Counted from the stretch's first letter, positions 17,764 through 27,407 are shown. The stretch: 64,000 nt of DNA from an uncultured Prevotella sp. (GCA_900548585.1 URLI01000004.1:1-64000); one strand, 5' to 3'. The notes: generated from the sequence alone by a model not told the origin. Translations and numbers: made by a program.

Positions 17764-18212
17764 AATTAATAATGAGTTACATGCCCTTGGAAAAAAAGAT
17801 GTTCTTAGGTCTTGTTAATCCGCAAGCATTTTTATAACAAAAACACCCATGGGCTGCAATAAGAAGCCCAGTATATTTGCCATGTTTGGAAACTACAGTT
17901 GACTTAGTGAAATGAGCAAAAGCCAAGCAAGAAACCGAAATGACGCGTCAAAGATATAAAATAAAAACGAAAAAACATCAAATCTTTTTGCGAAATGTTT
18001 CCAGTCATGGAAATATGTATGTGTCTGCCTTCGGTAAAAGTCATCATAGTGAATGGGCAGTGGTCGACTCTGCGGTATACGATTTCAAGACAACGATTTC
18101 ACATATTTTTTCATTGCGGCATCTTATAATTGAATTATTTTACCTAATTTTGCAGGGAATTTCGGAACGGGCACAGGCAAAGACCCGCATCAGTATAACA
18201 ACAAGAATAACA
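17764..18212. other. Gap between GIY-YIG gene and lipoate gene
   Basis: About 450 AT-rich bases. The only site recognised is a -7 box TAATTTTG on the plus strand (18145-18152), with a TTG too close upstream to be a normal -33. The plus frame is open from 17940 but its residues 1-91 look non-coding. No terminator hairpin was seen. Confidence 0.5.
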
Positions 18213-20045
18213 ATGAAATATATAATAGTACCAGACAGGAAAGAGCCCAAGCAACTGCCGTTCTACTTCGCCGTGGAGGAACATGTGGCGACAAAATACA
18301 CCGATGACGACTATTTCTTCGCGTGGCAGGTGGAGCCGACGGTGATGCTCGGGCGCAACCAACTGATTGACAACGAGGTGAACGTGGAATACTGCCGCGA
18401 CAACGGCGTGCATATCTTCCGGCGGAAAAGTGGCGGAGGATGTGTCTATGCCGACGATGGCTGCATACAGTTCTCGCACATCTCGTTCGCCGAGAGCGTT
18501 AACGTTGCCTTCGGCGAGTACATGAAGCGTGTGGCCGAGCTGCTGCAGGGCATAGGCATCGACGCGCAACTGTCAGGGCGAAACGACATTCTCGTGGGCG
18601 GCAGGAAAGTGGCGGGCAGCGCGTTCTACCGCCTGAGGAAACGCAGCGTGCTGCACAACACCGTGCTTTTCGACACACGCCTCGAGCATCTGTCGAAGGC
18701 GCTCACGCCATCGCACGAGAAACTGCAGAGCAAGGGAGTGCAGTCGGTGAGCCAGAGGGTTGAGAACATCGGGAGCCACACAAACATGTCGATAGCCGAG
18801 TTCATGGCCTACGCACGCAGGTATATGTGCGGCACGGAGGAACTTGTGCTTACAGACGATGACATGGGCGAGATAGCACGCATAGAGAAGGAACTGGCAT
18901 CAGACAACTTCGTGTATGGCAAGAACCCCAAGTTCACAGAGATGAGGAAAAAGAGATTTGCAGACATAGGGACGCTGGAGGCAAGAATAGAACTGAAGAA
19001 CAATGTGATAACAGACATGAACTTTGCCGGCGACTTCTTCCTCACGGGCGACCTTGACCGCGAACTGATCGACGTGCTGCACGGCGTGCCGTTCACGCGC
19101 GAGGCGGTGGAAGCGAGGCTCAACGGCACAGACCTGTCTGCGATCATACGCGGGCTGACCCTGCCGAGGCTGCTGCGGCTGCTCTTCGGACGGCCGCCAC
19201 ACGTCAGCAAGCCCGACTGGCTGAAAATCGACCTCACGTCAACACACGACTACGGCGAGACGGCAAGCGTCATCGCGAAGCACCACCTCAACACGATATG
19301 CACGAGCGGCCTCTGCCCAAACCGCACCGAGTGCTGGGCGGCACGCACGGCGACCCTGATGATCGGGGGGAACGTATGCACGCGGAAATGCAAGTTCTGC
19401 AACACGCAGACCGGAAAGCCAGGACGGCTCGACCCAGACGAGCCGAAAAACGTGGCAGAATCGGTAAAGGCTCTCGGACTGCGCTATGCCGTGATAACAT
19501 CGGTTGACCGCGACGACCTCGACGACTACGGCGCGGCGCACTGGGTGGAAACGATAAGGTGCATAAAGAAGGAGAACCCGGACACGATACTTGAGGTGCT
19601 GATACCCGACTTCATGGGCGACCGTGACCTCATTTCGATGGTCATGGCGGAACGCCCCAACGTGGCCGGACACAACATGGAGACCGTGCGGCGGCTGACG
19701 CCGGGCGTGCGCAGCGTGGCACAATACGACCGCAGCCTCGACGTTCTGGCGGCGATAACCGAGTCGGGGGTGATGGCGAAGACCGGGTTCATGGTGGGAC
19801 TGGGCGAGACCGAGGAGGAGGTGGAGCAACTGATGGACGACATCCTCGCCACAGGCTGCCGCCGCCTGACCATCGGACAGTACCTGCAACCAACGTCTAA
19901 ACACCTGCCCGTGGCGGAATACGTCACGCCGGAGCAGTTCGCCAAATACAAGCAGACGGCACTGAAGAAGGGCTTCAAATTCGTGGAGAGCGGCCCGCTC
20001 GTGCGCTCATCATACCATGCCGGGCGCGCGTTCGCCACAAAATAG
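18213..20045 (+). CDS. lplA-lipA: Lipoate-protein ligase / lipoyl synthase fusion
   Basis: One 610-residue frame joins two enzymes of lipoate metabolism. Residues about 1-320 are an LplA-type ligase: RRKSGGGCVYADDG near 70-83, GRNDILVGGRKVAGSAFY near 122-139 with the adenylate-binding lysine, and a C-terminal accessory domain near 240-320. Residues about 325-610 are LipA, the radical-SAM sulfur-insertion enzyme: the auxiliary cluster motif CTSGLCPNRTEC starting at Cys363, the SAM-cluster motif CTRKCKFC near 389, and the terminal GPLVRSSYHAG with its conserved serine. The start at 18213 is preferred because a -7 box lies at 18145-18152 and upstream residues resemble no LplA. No lipB gene is in the window. 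Confidence 0.92.
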   Translation: MKYIIVPDRKEPKQLPFYFAVEEHVATKYTDDDYFFAWQVEPTVMLGRNQLIDNEVNVEYCRDNGVHIFRRKSGGGCVYADDGCIQFSHISFAESVNVAFGEYMKRVAELLQGIGIDAQLSGRNDILVGGRKVAGSAFYRLRKRSVLHNTVLFDTRLEHLSKALTPSHEKLQSKGVQSVSQRVENIGSHTNMSIAEFMAYARRYMCGTEELVLTDDDMGEIARIEKELASDNFVYGKNPKFTEMRKKRFADIGTLEARIELKNNVITDMNFAGDFFLTGDLDRELIDVLHGVPFTREAVEARLNGTDLSAIIRGLTLPRLLRLLFGRPPHVSKPDWLKIDLTSTHDYGETASVIAKHHLNTICTSGLCPNRTECWAARTATLMIGGNVCTRKCKFCNTQTGKPGRLDPDEPKNVAESVKALGLRYAVITSVDRDDLDDYGAAHWVETIRCIKKENPDTILEVLIPDFMGDRDLISMVMAERPNVAGHNMETVRRLTPGVRSVAQYDRSLDVLAAITESGVMAKTGFMVGLGETEEEVEQLMDDILATGCRRLTIGQYLQPTSKHLPVAEYVTPEQFAKYKQTALKKGFKFVESGPLVRSSYHAGRAFATK

Positions 20046-20092
20046 CAGTCGGCCAACCGCATACCAGCCGCAGACTGATGCCCTTCCGCAAC

Positions 20093-20180
20093 GCAAATTC
20101 GGCGTATTTGGTCAGTAAATTCGGCGTATTTGGTCGGTAAATTCGCCGTATTTGGTCGGTAAATTCGCCGTATTTACTTT
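20093..20180. repeat. 22-bp tandem array, locus 2 (4 copies)
   Basis: Units start at 20093, 20115, 20137 and 20159. The core is GTAAATTCGGCGTATTTG or the GCC variant, again fitting AAATWCGSCGWATTT. It lies between the convergent lipA fusion and acyl-CoA dehydrogenase genes, 48 bases after the lipA stop. Confidence 0.9.
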
Positions 20181-20221
20181 GTTGGAACACACCAAACGCC
20201 ATGCGAGTGAGTGCCAACTGT

Positions 20222-20264
20222 AAATCAAAACCCGGGGAACGGAAATTCCCCGGGTTTTGATTTT
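20222..20264. terminator. Bidirectional terminator (lipA fusion / acyl-CoA dehydrogenase)
   Basis: An 18-bp perfect stem (20222-20239 with 20246-20263) around the loop CGGAAA has the core AACCCGGGGAA/TTCCCCGGGTT. A-runs and T-runs on both flanks allow termination in both directions. Confidence 0.95.
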
Positions 20265-20342
20265 ATGGCTTGCATCAAGTCACAATGCATGCCAGTGCCT
20301 TTTACGGCCACAACATGCCGGTCTCTTTGGCGGCAAGTGCGG

Positions 20343-22073
20343 CTATTCCTCCGCGCCGCAGCTGGCGACCTTGAAACTGTCGAGGTCTTCTGACCTGAAG
20401 TTCCTTATGTATGCCGACTTGCCGAGTACGCTCTCCTCCGTCATGCGCACATACACCTCTGCCGACTTGCCGAACAGTTCCGGCGCGCGTGCCGCATCCT
20501 CGATCAGCAGCAGCGACATTATTATCTCGGCAGTCATGTCATAAAGACGACGCGCGAGGAAGTCCTGCGCCTCCTGGTTTCCAAGTTCCTTGACGCGGTT
20601 GAGCGACTCCTCATACAAACCGACGAGGGTCTCCACGCGCGACTTCAGTGCGGCATCAGTGCCCTCGGCGGGCAGCCCGGCAAGCATCTCCTTTATTATA
20701 CCGGGCAGCGTGCCGTTGGTGATATAGCGTATCGCGGCAACCACCTGCAACTGCGTCGTGCCTTCATAAATGGAGAAGATGCGCGCATCGCGGTACAGAC
20801 GCTGGCACTTGTACTCCATGATGAAGCCCGAACCACCGTGTATGGAGATGGCGTCGTATGCGTTCTGGTTGGCATACTCCGAGTTCATTCCCTTTGACAG
20901 GGGCGTGAAAGCATCGGCAAGGCGGTTGTATCTCTTCATCTCCGCACGCTCCTCGGGAGTGAGCTTGCGGTCGCGCTGTATGTCCTCGAGGCACTTGTAT
21001 ATATCGACATACATCGCCGTCTGGTACAGCAGCGAGCGGCCGGCGTCGAGCTTTGCCTTCATGCGGCTTAGCATGTCATATACCGCCGGGAAGTTGACGA
21101 TTTTCTCTCCGAACTGCGCCCTCTCCCTGGCGTATGCCAATCCCTCGTTGTAAGCCTCCTGCGACACGCCCACCGACTGCGCCGCTATGCCGAGGCGCGC
21201 GCCGTTCATCAGGGCCATGACATATTTGATAAGCCCCATGCGCGTGCTTCCGCACAGTTCGGCTCTTGCGTTCTTGTAAGTCAACTCGCACGTCGGGCTG
21301 CCGTGTATGCCAAGTTTGTTCTCTATGTGGCGCACGTCCACGCCGCCGTCGCGCTTGTCGTAGATAAACATCGACAGTCCGCGCCCGTCGCGAGTGCCCT
21401 CTTCCGAGCGCGCCAGGACGAGGTGTATGTCGGAGTCTCCGTTGGTTATGAAACGCTTCACTCCGTTGAGCCTCCAGCACTTCTCCTCCTCGTCGTATGT
21501 GGCCTTCAGCATGACGCGCTGCAGGTCGGAGCCGGCATCCGGCTCGGTGAGGTCCATCGACATCGTCTCTCCTGCGCAGATGCGCGGTATATACCTGTCG
21601 CGCTGCTCGTCGTTGCCGAACTCATAGAGTGTGTCGATGCACGACTGCAGGCTCCAGATGTTCTGGAAGCCGGCATCGGCTGCGGATATTATCTCGCTTA
21701 GCATTGAGAAGGTGATGTTCGGCACGTTCAGTCCGCCGTACTTGCGTGGCATTGACACGCCCCACAGCCCGGCCTTCCGTGTGGCCTCGATGTTCTCCAG
21801 CGTCTTCGAGGCATACACCATGCGCTTGTTCTCGAGGCGCGGTCCCTCGATGTCAACATCCTCGCTGTTCGGCTCGATAATGTTTGCGGCGATGTCGCCT
21901 GTAATGTCAAGAATCTGCTTGTAGTTCTCTATGGCGTCCTCGTGGTCCACGGGGGCATAGTCGAACTGGGCGGCATCAGCAAATCCCTTTTCCTTGAGTT
22001 CCACGACCCTTTTCATCAACGGGTGATGAAGGTGGAACTCCAATTCCGGATGGTCACTATAATAATTTGCCAT
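20343..22073 (-). CDS. Acyl-CoA dehydrogenase
   Basis: FAD enzyme that desaturates acyl-CoA and passes electrons to the electron-transfer flavoprotein encoded just upstream. The 576-residue protein is longer than classical 380-residue members and carries an extra helical C-terminus (about 455-576). Recognised parts are MDLTEPDAGSDLQ near 170 (substrate and FAD contacts), RFITNGDSD near 205, and the catalytic glutamate in FSIYEGTTQLQVVA near 430. It is the last gene of etfB-etfA-acd, separated by 9 bases from etfA. Substrate chain length is not deducible. Together with ptb-buk at 46.7 kb it could serve butyrate or branched-chain acid metabolism. Confidence 0.93.
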   Translation of the reverse strand: MANYYSDHPELEFHLHHPLMKRVVELKEKGFADAAQFDYAPVDHEDAIENYKQILDITGDIAANIIEPNSEDVDIEGPRLENKRMVYASKTLENIEATRKAGLWGVSMPRKYGGLNVPNITFSMLSEIISAADAGFQNIWSLQSCIDTLYEFGNDEQRDRYIPRICAGETMSMDLTEPDAGSDLQRVMLKATYDEEEKCWRLNGVKRFITNGDSDIHLVLARSEEGTRDGRGLSMFIYDKRDGGVDVRHIENKLGIHGSPTCELTYKNARAELCGSTRMGLIKYVMALMNGARLGIAAQSVGVSQEAYNEGLAYARERAQFGEKIVNFPAVYDMLSRMKAKLDAGRSLLYQTAMYVDIYKCLEDIQRDRKLTPEERAEMKRYNRLADAFTPLSKGMNSEYANQNAYDAISIHGGSGFIMEYKCQRLYRDARIFSIYEGTTQLQVVAAIRYITNGTLPGIIKEMLAGLPAEGTDAALKSRVETLVGLYEESLNRVKELGNQEAQDFLARRLYDMTAEIIMSLLLIEDAARAPELFGKSAEVYVRMTEESVLGKSAYIRNFRSEDLDSFKVASCGAEE

Positions 22074-22082
22074 AATAAAATC

Positions 22083-23108
22083 CTATTTACTGTTCTCTTT
22101 GTAATATTTTATGAGTTTAGGCACGACCTCCTCCACCTTGCCTACAATAACATAGTCGGCAATGCGGTTTATCGGCGCGTCAGGATCTGAGTTCACCGAA
22201 ATGATTATGCCCGAGTCCTGCATCCCGGCGATGTGCTGTATCTGCCCGGAGATGCCGCAGGCGATGTACACCTTCGGGTGGACGGTGACACCCGTCTGCC
22301 CTATCTGGCGGTCGTTGTCGCAGAACCCCGCATCGACGGCGGCGCGGCTGGCGCCCACCTCGCCGTGAAGTTCCTTGGCAAGGCTGAAAAGTATGTCGAA
22401 GCCTTCCTTCGAGCCCATGCCGTAGCCACCGGCGACGACGATTGGCGCGCCCTTGAGGTTGTGCCTTGCAGCCTCGACTTGGCGGTCGAGCACCCTCACT
22501 ACTCCTGCAACGGCCATGTCAACATATCCCTTCACGTCGGGGTAAACCACCTCACGGCGTGCCTCGCCGTCATACACGGCCTTCTGCATCACGCCACTGC
22601 GCACCGTCGCCATCTGCGGGCGATGGTCGGGGTTGACGATTGTGGCAACTATGTTTCCGCCGAAAGCCGGGCGTATCTGGTAGAGAAGGTTCTTATAAAC
22701 TTTTTTCTCCTTCTTTTCCTCATAGTCACCGATCTCAAGTTCGGTGCAGTCTGCCGTCAGTCCGCTGGTGAGCGATGACGACACCCTCGGTCCGAGGTCG
22801 CGTCCGATCACTGTTGCGCCCATCAGGCAAATCTGCGGTTTTTCCTCCTTGAACAGGCTCACGATGATGTCGGTGTGCGGTGCGGAGGTGTATGGGAAGA
22901 GCCCCTCTGCATCGAAGACGAACAATTTGTCAACTCCATACGGCAGTATCTGCTCCTCCACCTTGCCCTTTATGCCTGTGCCGATTGCCACGGCGTGCAG
23001 CTCCACGGCAAGCTGGTTGGCAAGTTTGCGGCCTTTTGTGAGCAATTCCTGTGAGACCTCGGCAACTTCCGTCCCCTCAATTTCTATATATACAAAAACG
23101 TTATTCAT
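22083..23108 (-). CDS. etfA: Electron transfer flavoprotein subunit alpha
   Basis: FAD-carrying subunit of ETF that takes electrons from the acyl-CoA dehydrogenase. The 341-residue protein has the N-terminal adenine-nucleotide-like domain (1-190) and the C-terminal FAD domain: VVAGGYGMGSKEGF near 227, VGASRAAVDAGF near 252, QIGQTGVTVHPKVYIACGISG near 268-288 (split by family positions), and the ending INRIADYVIVGKVEEVVP. It lies 3 bases after etfB and 9 bases before acd, so the three are translated as a set. Confidence 0.95.
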   Translation of the reverse strand: MNNVFVYIEIEGTEVAEVSQELLTKGRKLANQLAVELHAVAIGTGIKGKVEEQILPYGVDKLFVFDAEGLFPYTSAPHTDIIVSLFKEEKPQICLMGATVIGRDLGPRVSSSLTSGLTADCTELEIGDYEEKKEKKVYKNLLYQIRPAFGGNIVATIVNPDHRPQMATVRSGVMQKAVYDGEARREVVYPDVKGYVDMAVAGVVRVLDRQVEAARHNLKGAPIVVAGGYGMGSKEGFDILFSLAKELHGEVGASRAAVDAGFCDNDRQIGQTGVTVHPKVYIACGISGQIQHIAGMQDSGIIISVNSDPDAPINRIADYVIVGKVEEVVPKLIKYYKENSK

Positions 23109-23111
23109 AAC

Positions 23112-23984
23112 TTATCCGATGATTTTTTCTGCGAGTAATTCCTTTATCAGACTGTCGATGTCGCTGTCGCTTGCTGTCAGTGTCTTGCTCTCCTTGGCCT
23201 GGAACACGATGTTCCTGACGGCCTTCACCTTCGTCGGCGAGCCAGCCAGTCCGCACTGTGCCGCATCGCCGTCAACGTCTGCCACGCTCCACTCGTTCAG
23301 CGTGAGGTATGGGCGTTCCTCGTAGAGTTTGTCATACGGCGTTCCATCCTTTGGCCTTTCCATAGGACAGGTGGCCCGCTTGTACTTCATAACCAGCTTT
23401 GCGTTTGCCGGCCGGCACGGTGCGGCGCTTCCGTTCACCGTTATCACCACCGGCAGCGGAGCCTCCACGGTCTCCACCCCGCCGTCGATGTGGCGGCGTA
23501 TCGTGGCCTTGCCGTTTTCTATCTTCAGTATCTCCTCTGCGTATGTCACCTGGTTAAGCCCGAGTTTCTGCGCCACCTGCGGCCCCACCTGGGCGGTGTC
23601 GCCGTCGATGGCCTGCCGCCCGCCGAGCACGATGTCAACATCGCCGATCTTCCTTATCGCCGTGGCAAGGGCATAACTCGTGGCGAGCGTGTCCGCACCG
23701 GCAAAGAGACGGTCGGTGAGAAGCCATCCGGTATCTGCGCCCCGGTACAATCCCTGGCGTATTATCTCGCCGGCACGCGGCGGCCCCATGGTAAGCACCC
23801 CCACGGTTGAGCCAGGGTTCTGCTCCTTAAGGCGCAGAGCCTGCTCCAGGGCGTTCAAGTCTTCGGGATTGAAGATGGCCGGGAGCGCAGCGCGGTTGAC
23901 TGTACCCTCGGCAGTCATTGCGTCCTTGCCGACATTGCGTGTGTCGGGAACTTGCTTGGCAAGTACAACGATTTTCAATTTCAT
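23112..23984 (-). CDS. etfB: Electron transfer flavoprotein subunit beta
   Basis: Partner of EtfA; the beta subunit binds a nucleotide (AMP, or FAD in bifurcating types). The 290-residue protein begins MKLKIVVLAKQVPDT, the usual EtfB start, and includes NPEDLNALEQALRLKE near 40, the DIVLGGRQAIDGDTAQVG motif near 115-133, and ANAKLVMKYKRA near 198. First gene of the operon, with a complete promoter at 24025-24055. Whether this ETF bifurcates electrons cannot be settled from the visible motifs. Confidence 0.95.
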   Translation of the reverse strand: MKLKIVVLAKQVPDTRNVGKDAMTAEGTVNRAALPAIFNPEDLNALEQALRLKEQNPGSTVGVLTMGPPRAGEIIRQGLYRGADTGWLLTDRLFAGADTLATSYALATAIRKIGDVDIVLGGRQAIDGDTAQVGPQVAQKLGLNQVTYAEEILKIENGKATIRRHIDGGVETVEAPLPVVITVNGSAAPCRPANAKLVMKYKRATCPMERPKDGTPYDKLYEERPYLTLNEWSVADVDGDAAQCGLAGSPTKVKAVRNIVFQAKESKTLTASDSDIDSLIKELLAEKIIG

Positions 23985-24024
23985 AAAACAAATAAATAAT
24001 ATAACAATATCTTTTTCAAGGGTG

Positions 24025-24055
24025 CAAAGTTAATCTTTTTTTACCGCGCAGCAAA
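24025..24055 (-). promoter_or_regulatory. Promoter of the etfB-etfA-acd operon
   Basis: TTTG (24052-24055), 19 bases and TAACTTTG (24025-24032) on the minus strand, 41 bases before etfB. Confidence 0.85.
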
Positions 24056-24304
24056 AAAAACGCAATTAAAAAATGCACATACGGCATTGTGGTGTGCACA
24101 CAACAAGGCATTTGTGCATGTTTTCGCACGGCCGCATACGGCCGACGTGGTGATGCGGCAACGGCAGGTGCCGCGAAAAAAAACATTAATTAGATGTAAC
24201 ACTTACGAAAATGTGGCTGAAAAATTATAGTATTTCATTCTATTTTCGTAATTTTGCAGCGTGATAAGAATGTAACGATCAAGAATAAAACCACGATATT
24301 TAAA
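24056..24304 (+). promoter_or_regulatory. Divergent gap with two GC hairpins and a -7 box
   Basis: CGGCCG-CATA-CGGCCG (24129-24144) and GCGGCA/TGCCGC (24155-24160/24169-24174, followed by A8) are small hairpins of unknown role. TAATTTTG (24249-24256) is the likely -7 box of the DUF4827-glmM unit, without a clear -33. Confidence 0.5.
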
Positions 24305-24949
24305 ATGAAGAAAATCGCATTCGCGCTACTGGCAGCCGCAGCGTTGTTGGCGACAACAAGCTGCAACAATGTAGAGACATACGCCGAGAAGATGGACAGA
24401 GAGAACGACGCCATAAAAATATTCCTTAAGAAAAAAGGCATAAAGACCATAAGCGAGGCACAGTTCGAGCAGCGTGGGTTCATGACAAACGTGTCAGACA
24501 ACGAATACGTTCTTATAAACTCGTCAGGGGTTTATATGCAAATAGAGCGCAAGGGTTGCGGAGAGCCTATAAAGGACGGAGAGGTGGCGACGCCGGTGCT
24601 GTGCCGGTTCACCGAGACAAACATACTGACAGACTCGCTGCTCCTCGACAACAGGCTTTACAACTACCTGTCGGCACTGCCTGACAAGATGTTCGTGACG
24701 AACACGAGCGGCACGTTCACCGCCTCGTTCGACACCAACAACAGCCTCATGTATCAGGTATATGGCAGCGCGTCGGTGCCGTCGGGATGGCTAACACCGC
24801 TGCCGTACATAAACATCGGAAGGCAGAAAAGCAAAGGGGACGAGATTGCCAAGGTGAACCTCATCGTGCCTCACTCACAGGGACAGAGCTATGCCACCTT
24901 AGGGGTATATCCATGTTTCTACACAATAACATACGAGAGAGGCTTGTAA
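24305..24949 (+). CDS. DUF4827 family lipoprotein
   Basis: The 214-residue protein has a lipoprotein signal peptide ending in the lipobox ATTSC (Cys at about residue 20), so it is anchored in a membrane after processing. The mature part (NNVETYAEKMDRENDAIKIF, GIKTISEAQFEQRGF) matches the Bacteroidetes DUF4827 family, whose repeat-like beta fold and phenylalanine-rich C-terminus hint at an FKBP-like shape; this last point is inference. It sits 43 bases before glmM, a frequent neighbour in Bacteroidales, and probably shares its transcript. Start chosen at the signal peptide rather than the open ORF start at 24254. Confidence 0.9.
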   Translation: MKKIAFALLAAAALLATTSCNNVETYAEKMDRENDAIKIFLKKKGIKTISEAQFEQRGFMTNVSDNEYVLINSSGVYMQIERKGCGEPIKDGEVATPVLCRFTETNILTDSLLLDNRLYNYLSALPDKMFVTNTSGTFTASFDTNNSLMYQVYGSASVPSGWLTPLPYINIGRQKSKGDEIAKVNLIVPHSQGQSYATLGVYPCFYTITYERGL

Positions 24950-24992
24950 AATCCGCGAGAAAAGCATTGACAACAACATAACGCAACAGGAA

Positions 24993-26396
24993 ATGACTCT
25001 GATAAAATCAATTTCGGGCATACGGGGAACGATTGGCGGCGCGACCGGCGACACGCTGAACCCGTTGGACATCGTCAAGTTTGTGACGGCATACGCCACG
25101 TTCATCAAGAGCAGGCGACGTCCCGGGGCAACGGGCAAGATTGTCGTTGGCAGGGACGCGCGAATTTCCGGCGAAATGGTGAAGAACGTTGTGTGCGGGA
25201 CACTGATGGGCTTCGGCTACGATGTGATCAACATCGGGCTCGCCTCCACACCGACGACCGAGCTCGCCGTGCGCATGTCCGATGCCGACGGAGGGATAAT
25301 AATAACCGCGAGCCACAACCCGAGACATTGGAACGCGCTGAAACTGCTAAACCACGATGGTGAGTTCCTGAACAAGGAAGACGGCGGCGAGGTGCTGCGC
25401 ATTGCCGGTGAGGAGGATTTCGAATATGCCGACGTTGACCACCTGGGCAAATACACAGAGGATGACTCATTCGACCAGAAGCACATCGATGCCGTGCTGC
25501 GACTGCCATACGTTGACCGCGAGGCGATACGCAAGGCACGCCTCAACGTTTGTGTTGACTCGATAAACTCGGTGGGCGGCGTGATCCTGCCAAAACTGCT
25601 CGAGCAACTGCGCGTGTCATACAAGTTACTGAACGGCAGGCCGGACGGCGACTTCGCACACAACCCGGAGCCTTTGGAGAAGAACCTCGGGGGCATAATG
25701 GACGAGATGAGAAGCGGCCACTACGACCTCGGCATCGTTGTCGACCCCGACGTTGACCGCCTGGCATTCATCTGCGAGGATGGCAGTATGTTCGGCGAGG
25801 AATACACCCTGGTGTCCGTGGCAGACTATGTGATGTCGAGAATGGCGGAAGAGGGCAAAACAGCACCCGTGACGGTGAGCAACCTGAGCAGCACGCGCGC
25901 GCTGCGCGACGTGACAGAAACCCGGGGCGGCAGCTACCATGCGTCAGCCGTGGGCGAGGTGAACGTCACCACGAAGATGAAAGAGGTGGGCGCGGCTATC
26001 GGAGGCGAAGGGAACGGTGGCGTGATATACCCGGACTGCCACTATGGCCGCGACGCGCTCGTGGGCATAGCACTGTTCCTCAGCCTGCTGGCACGCAAGG
26101 AGACAAAGGCCTCAAAGCTGCGCAGGACGTTCCCGCAGTACTTCATCGCCAAGAACCGCATTGACCTCACGCCGCAGACCGACGTTGACGCGATACTCGA
26201 GAAAGTGAAGTCCATTTACTCAAACGAGCAGGTGAACGACATCGACGGCGTGAAGATTGACTTTGCCGACTCGTGGGTGCACCTGCGCAAGAGCAACACA
26301 GAGCCGATAATCCGCGTTTACAGCGAGGCGCCGACGATGGAACAGGCAGACGCGCTCGGCAAGAAAATCATGCAGGTGGTCTATGACATGCAGTGA
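24993..26396 (+). CDS. glmM: Phosphoglucosamine mutase / alpha-D-phosphohexomutase
   Basis: Converts glucosamine-6-phosphate to glucosamine-1-phosphate for UDP-GlcNAc and peptidoglycan synthesis. The 467-residue protein has the four-domain phosphohexomutase layout: SISGIRGTIGG at the N-terminus, the catalytic serine in ITASHNPRHWNALK near 105, the metal loop VVDPDVDRLAF near 250, the sugar loop GEGNGGVIYP near 340, and the phosphate-binding RKSNTEPIIRVYSEA near 432. Bacteroidetes versions are commonly named GlmM; phosphomannomutase activity is not excluded. Operon with DUF4827 upstream and terminator at 26433. Confidence 0.92.
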   Translation: MTLIKSISGIRGTIGGATGDTLNPLDIVKFVTAYATFIKSRRRPGATGKIVVGRDARISGEMVKNVVCGTLMGFGYDVINIGLASTPTTELAVRMSDADGGIIITASHNPRHWNALKLLNHDGEFLNKEDGGEVLRIAGEEDFEYADVDHLGKYTEDDSFDQKHIDAVLRLPYVDREAIRKARLNVCVDSINSVGGVILPKLLEQLRVSYKLLNGRPDGDFAHNPEPLEKNLGGIMDEMRSGHYDLGIVVDPDVDRLAFICEDGSMFGEEYTLVSVADYVMSRMAEEGKTAPVTVSNLSSTRALRDVTETRGGSYHASAVGEVNVTTKMKEVGAAIGGEGNGGVIYPDCHYGRDALVGIALFLSLLARKETKASKLRRTFPQYFIAKNRIDLTPQTDVDAILEKVKSIYSNEQVNDIDGVKIDFADSWVHLRKSNTEPIIRVYSEAPTMEQADALGKKIMQVVYDMQ

Positions 26397-26432
26397 CGGC
26401 GGCACATGCCCGTCGCGGACATAATAATATAT

Positions 26433-26466
26433 AAGGTGGCAGCAGGCAAGGCTGTCACCTTTTTTC
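26433..26466 (+). terminator. Terminator of glmM
   Basis: AAGGTGGCAGC (26433-26443) pairs with GCTGTCACCTT (26451-26461, one G-T pair) and is followed by a T-run. Confidence 0.88.
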
Positions 26467-26486
26467 CTTACAACCATCGCCCGTTG

Positions 26487-27407
26487 TCACGAAAGGATTA
26501 TCCCTGTGGAAACGAGAAGCCCGTATGCGAACATGTTGCGCGCCGTCTCGCCAAGGACGGCATTCAGCGCGGCTCCCTTGCCAATCCTCTTCATCTTCAT
26601 GTAAGAACCGTGGTGCAGGAACAGGTAAGGGAAAGGAAGCCACGCAGCGACCACATACCCGTATGCCACGAACACTGCCCCGGCAAGGAAGGCCACAATC
26701 CCGAGCGCGAGGTAGAGATGGCGGCTCGCCTGCTCCCCGAGGCGCACGCACAACGTGATTTTACCGGCGCGGCGGTCGTTGTCGATGTCGCGGTAATTGT
26801 TCACCACGAGCAGCGTGTCTATCACCAGTCCGCAAGCAAGCGCGGCAACAATGACGCACACCGTCAGCCCGCGTGTCTCGACATAGTAAGTGGCACACAC
26901 CGGGACAAGCCCGAAAAACACGATGACAAGCACATCGCCCAGCCCGTGATAACTGAGGTGGGTGGTGTAAAGGAAGCAGAACGCCACACACACGGCACCG
27001 ACAAGCAGCATCCAGGCTCCTCCGTAGAAAATCAGAGGCAGCCCGATGAGGCAGGCCATTCCTGTGGCAAGCGCGATGGCAACGCGCATCGCACCGACGC
27101 TCACCCACCCCTGCGCACACGCACGCTCCGGACCGAGGCGCGTCTCGTCGTCATTGCCACGCACGAAGTCGAAATAATCGTTGATGAAATTGGCGTCTAT
27201 CTGCATGACAAATGCGAACAGCACGCACAGCAACGCCGGCAACACGGCGAAAGTGCCGGCAGCACGGAGGTCGGAATATGCCATCGCCAGGCCTATCACC
27301 ACCGGCACGGCAGCCCCCGAAAGCGTCTTTGGGCGCGCGGCGAGCAGCCATGCACGCGCCGAGTTCCTCACTATGTTATCTTCGCTCATTATCTTTTTCC
27401 GCGACAT
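26487..27407 (-). CDS. menA: 1,4-dihydroxy-2-naphthoate polyprenyltransferase
   Basis: Attaches the polyprenyl chain in menaquinone synthesis, an inner-membrane UbiA-family reaction. The 306-residue protein has about eight or nine TM helices and both Asp-rich prenyl-diphosphate sites: NFINDYFDFVRGND near 72-85 and NNYRDIDNDRRAGK near 202-215. The opening RAWLLAARPKTLSGAAVPV is typical of MenA. An internal ATG at 27389 is an alternative start. It shares a palindromic divergent promoter with the HD gene. Other men genes are not in the window. Confidence 0.93.
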   Translation of the reverse strand: MSRKKIMSEDNIVRNSARAWLLAARPKTLSGAAVPVVIGLAMAYSDLRAAGTFAVLPALLCVLFAFVMQIDANFINDYFDFVRGNDDETRLGPERACAQGWVSVGAMRVAIALATGMACLIGLPLIFYGGAWMLLVGAVCVAFCFLYTTHLSYHGLGDVLVIVFFGLVPVCATYYVETRGLTVCVIVAALACGLVIDTLLVVNNYRDIDNDRRAGKITLCVRLGEQASRHLYLALGIVAFLAGAVFVAYGYVVAAWLPFPYLFLHHGSYMKMKRIGKGAALNAVLGETARNMFAYGLLVSTGIILS

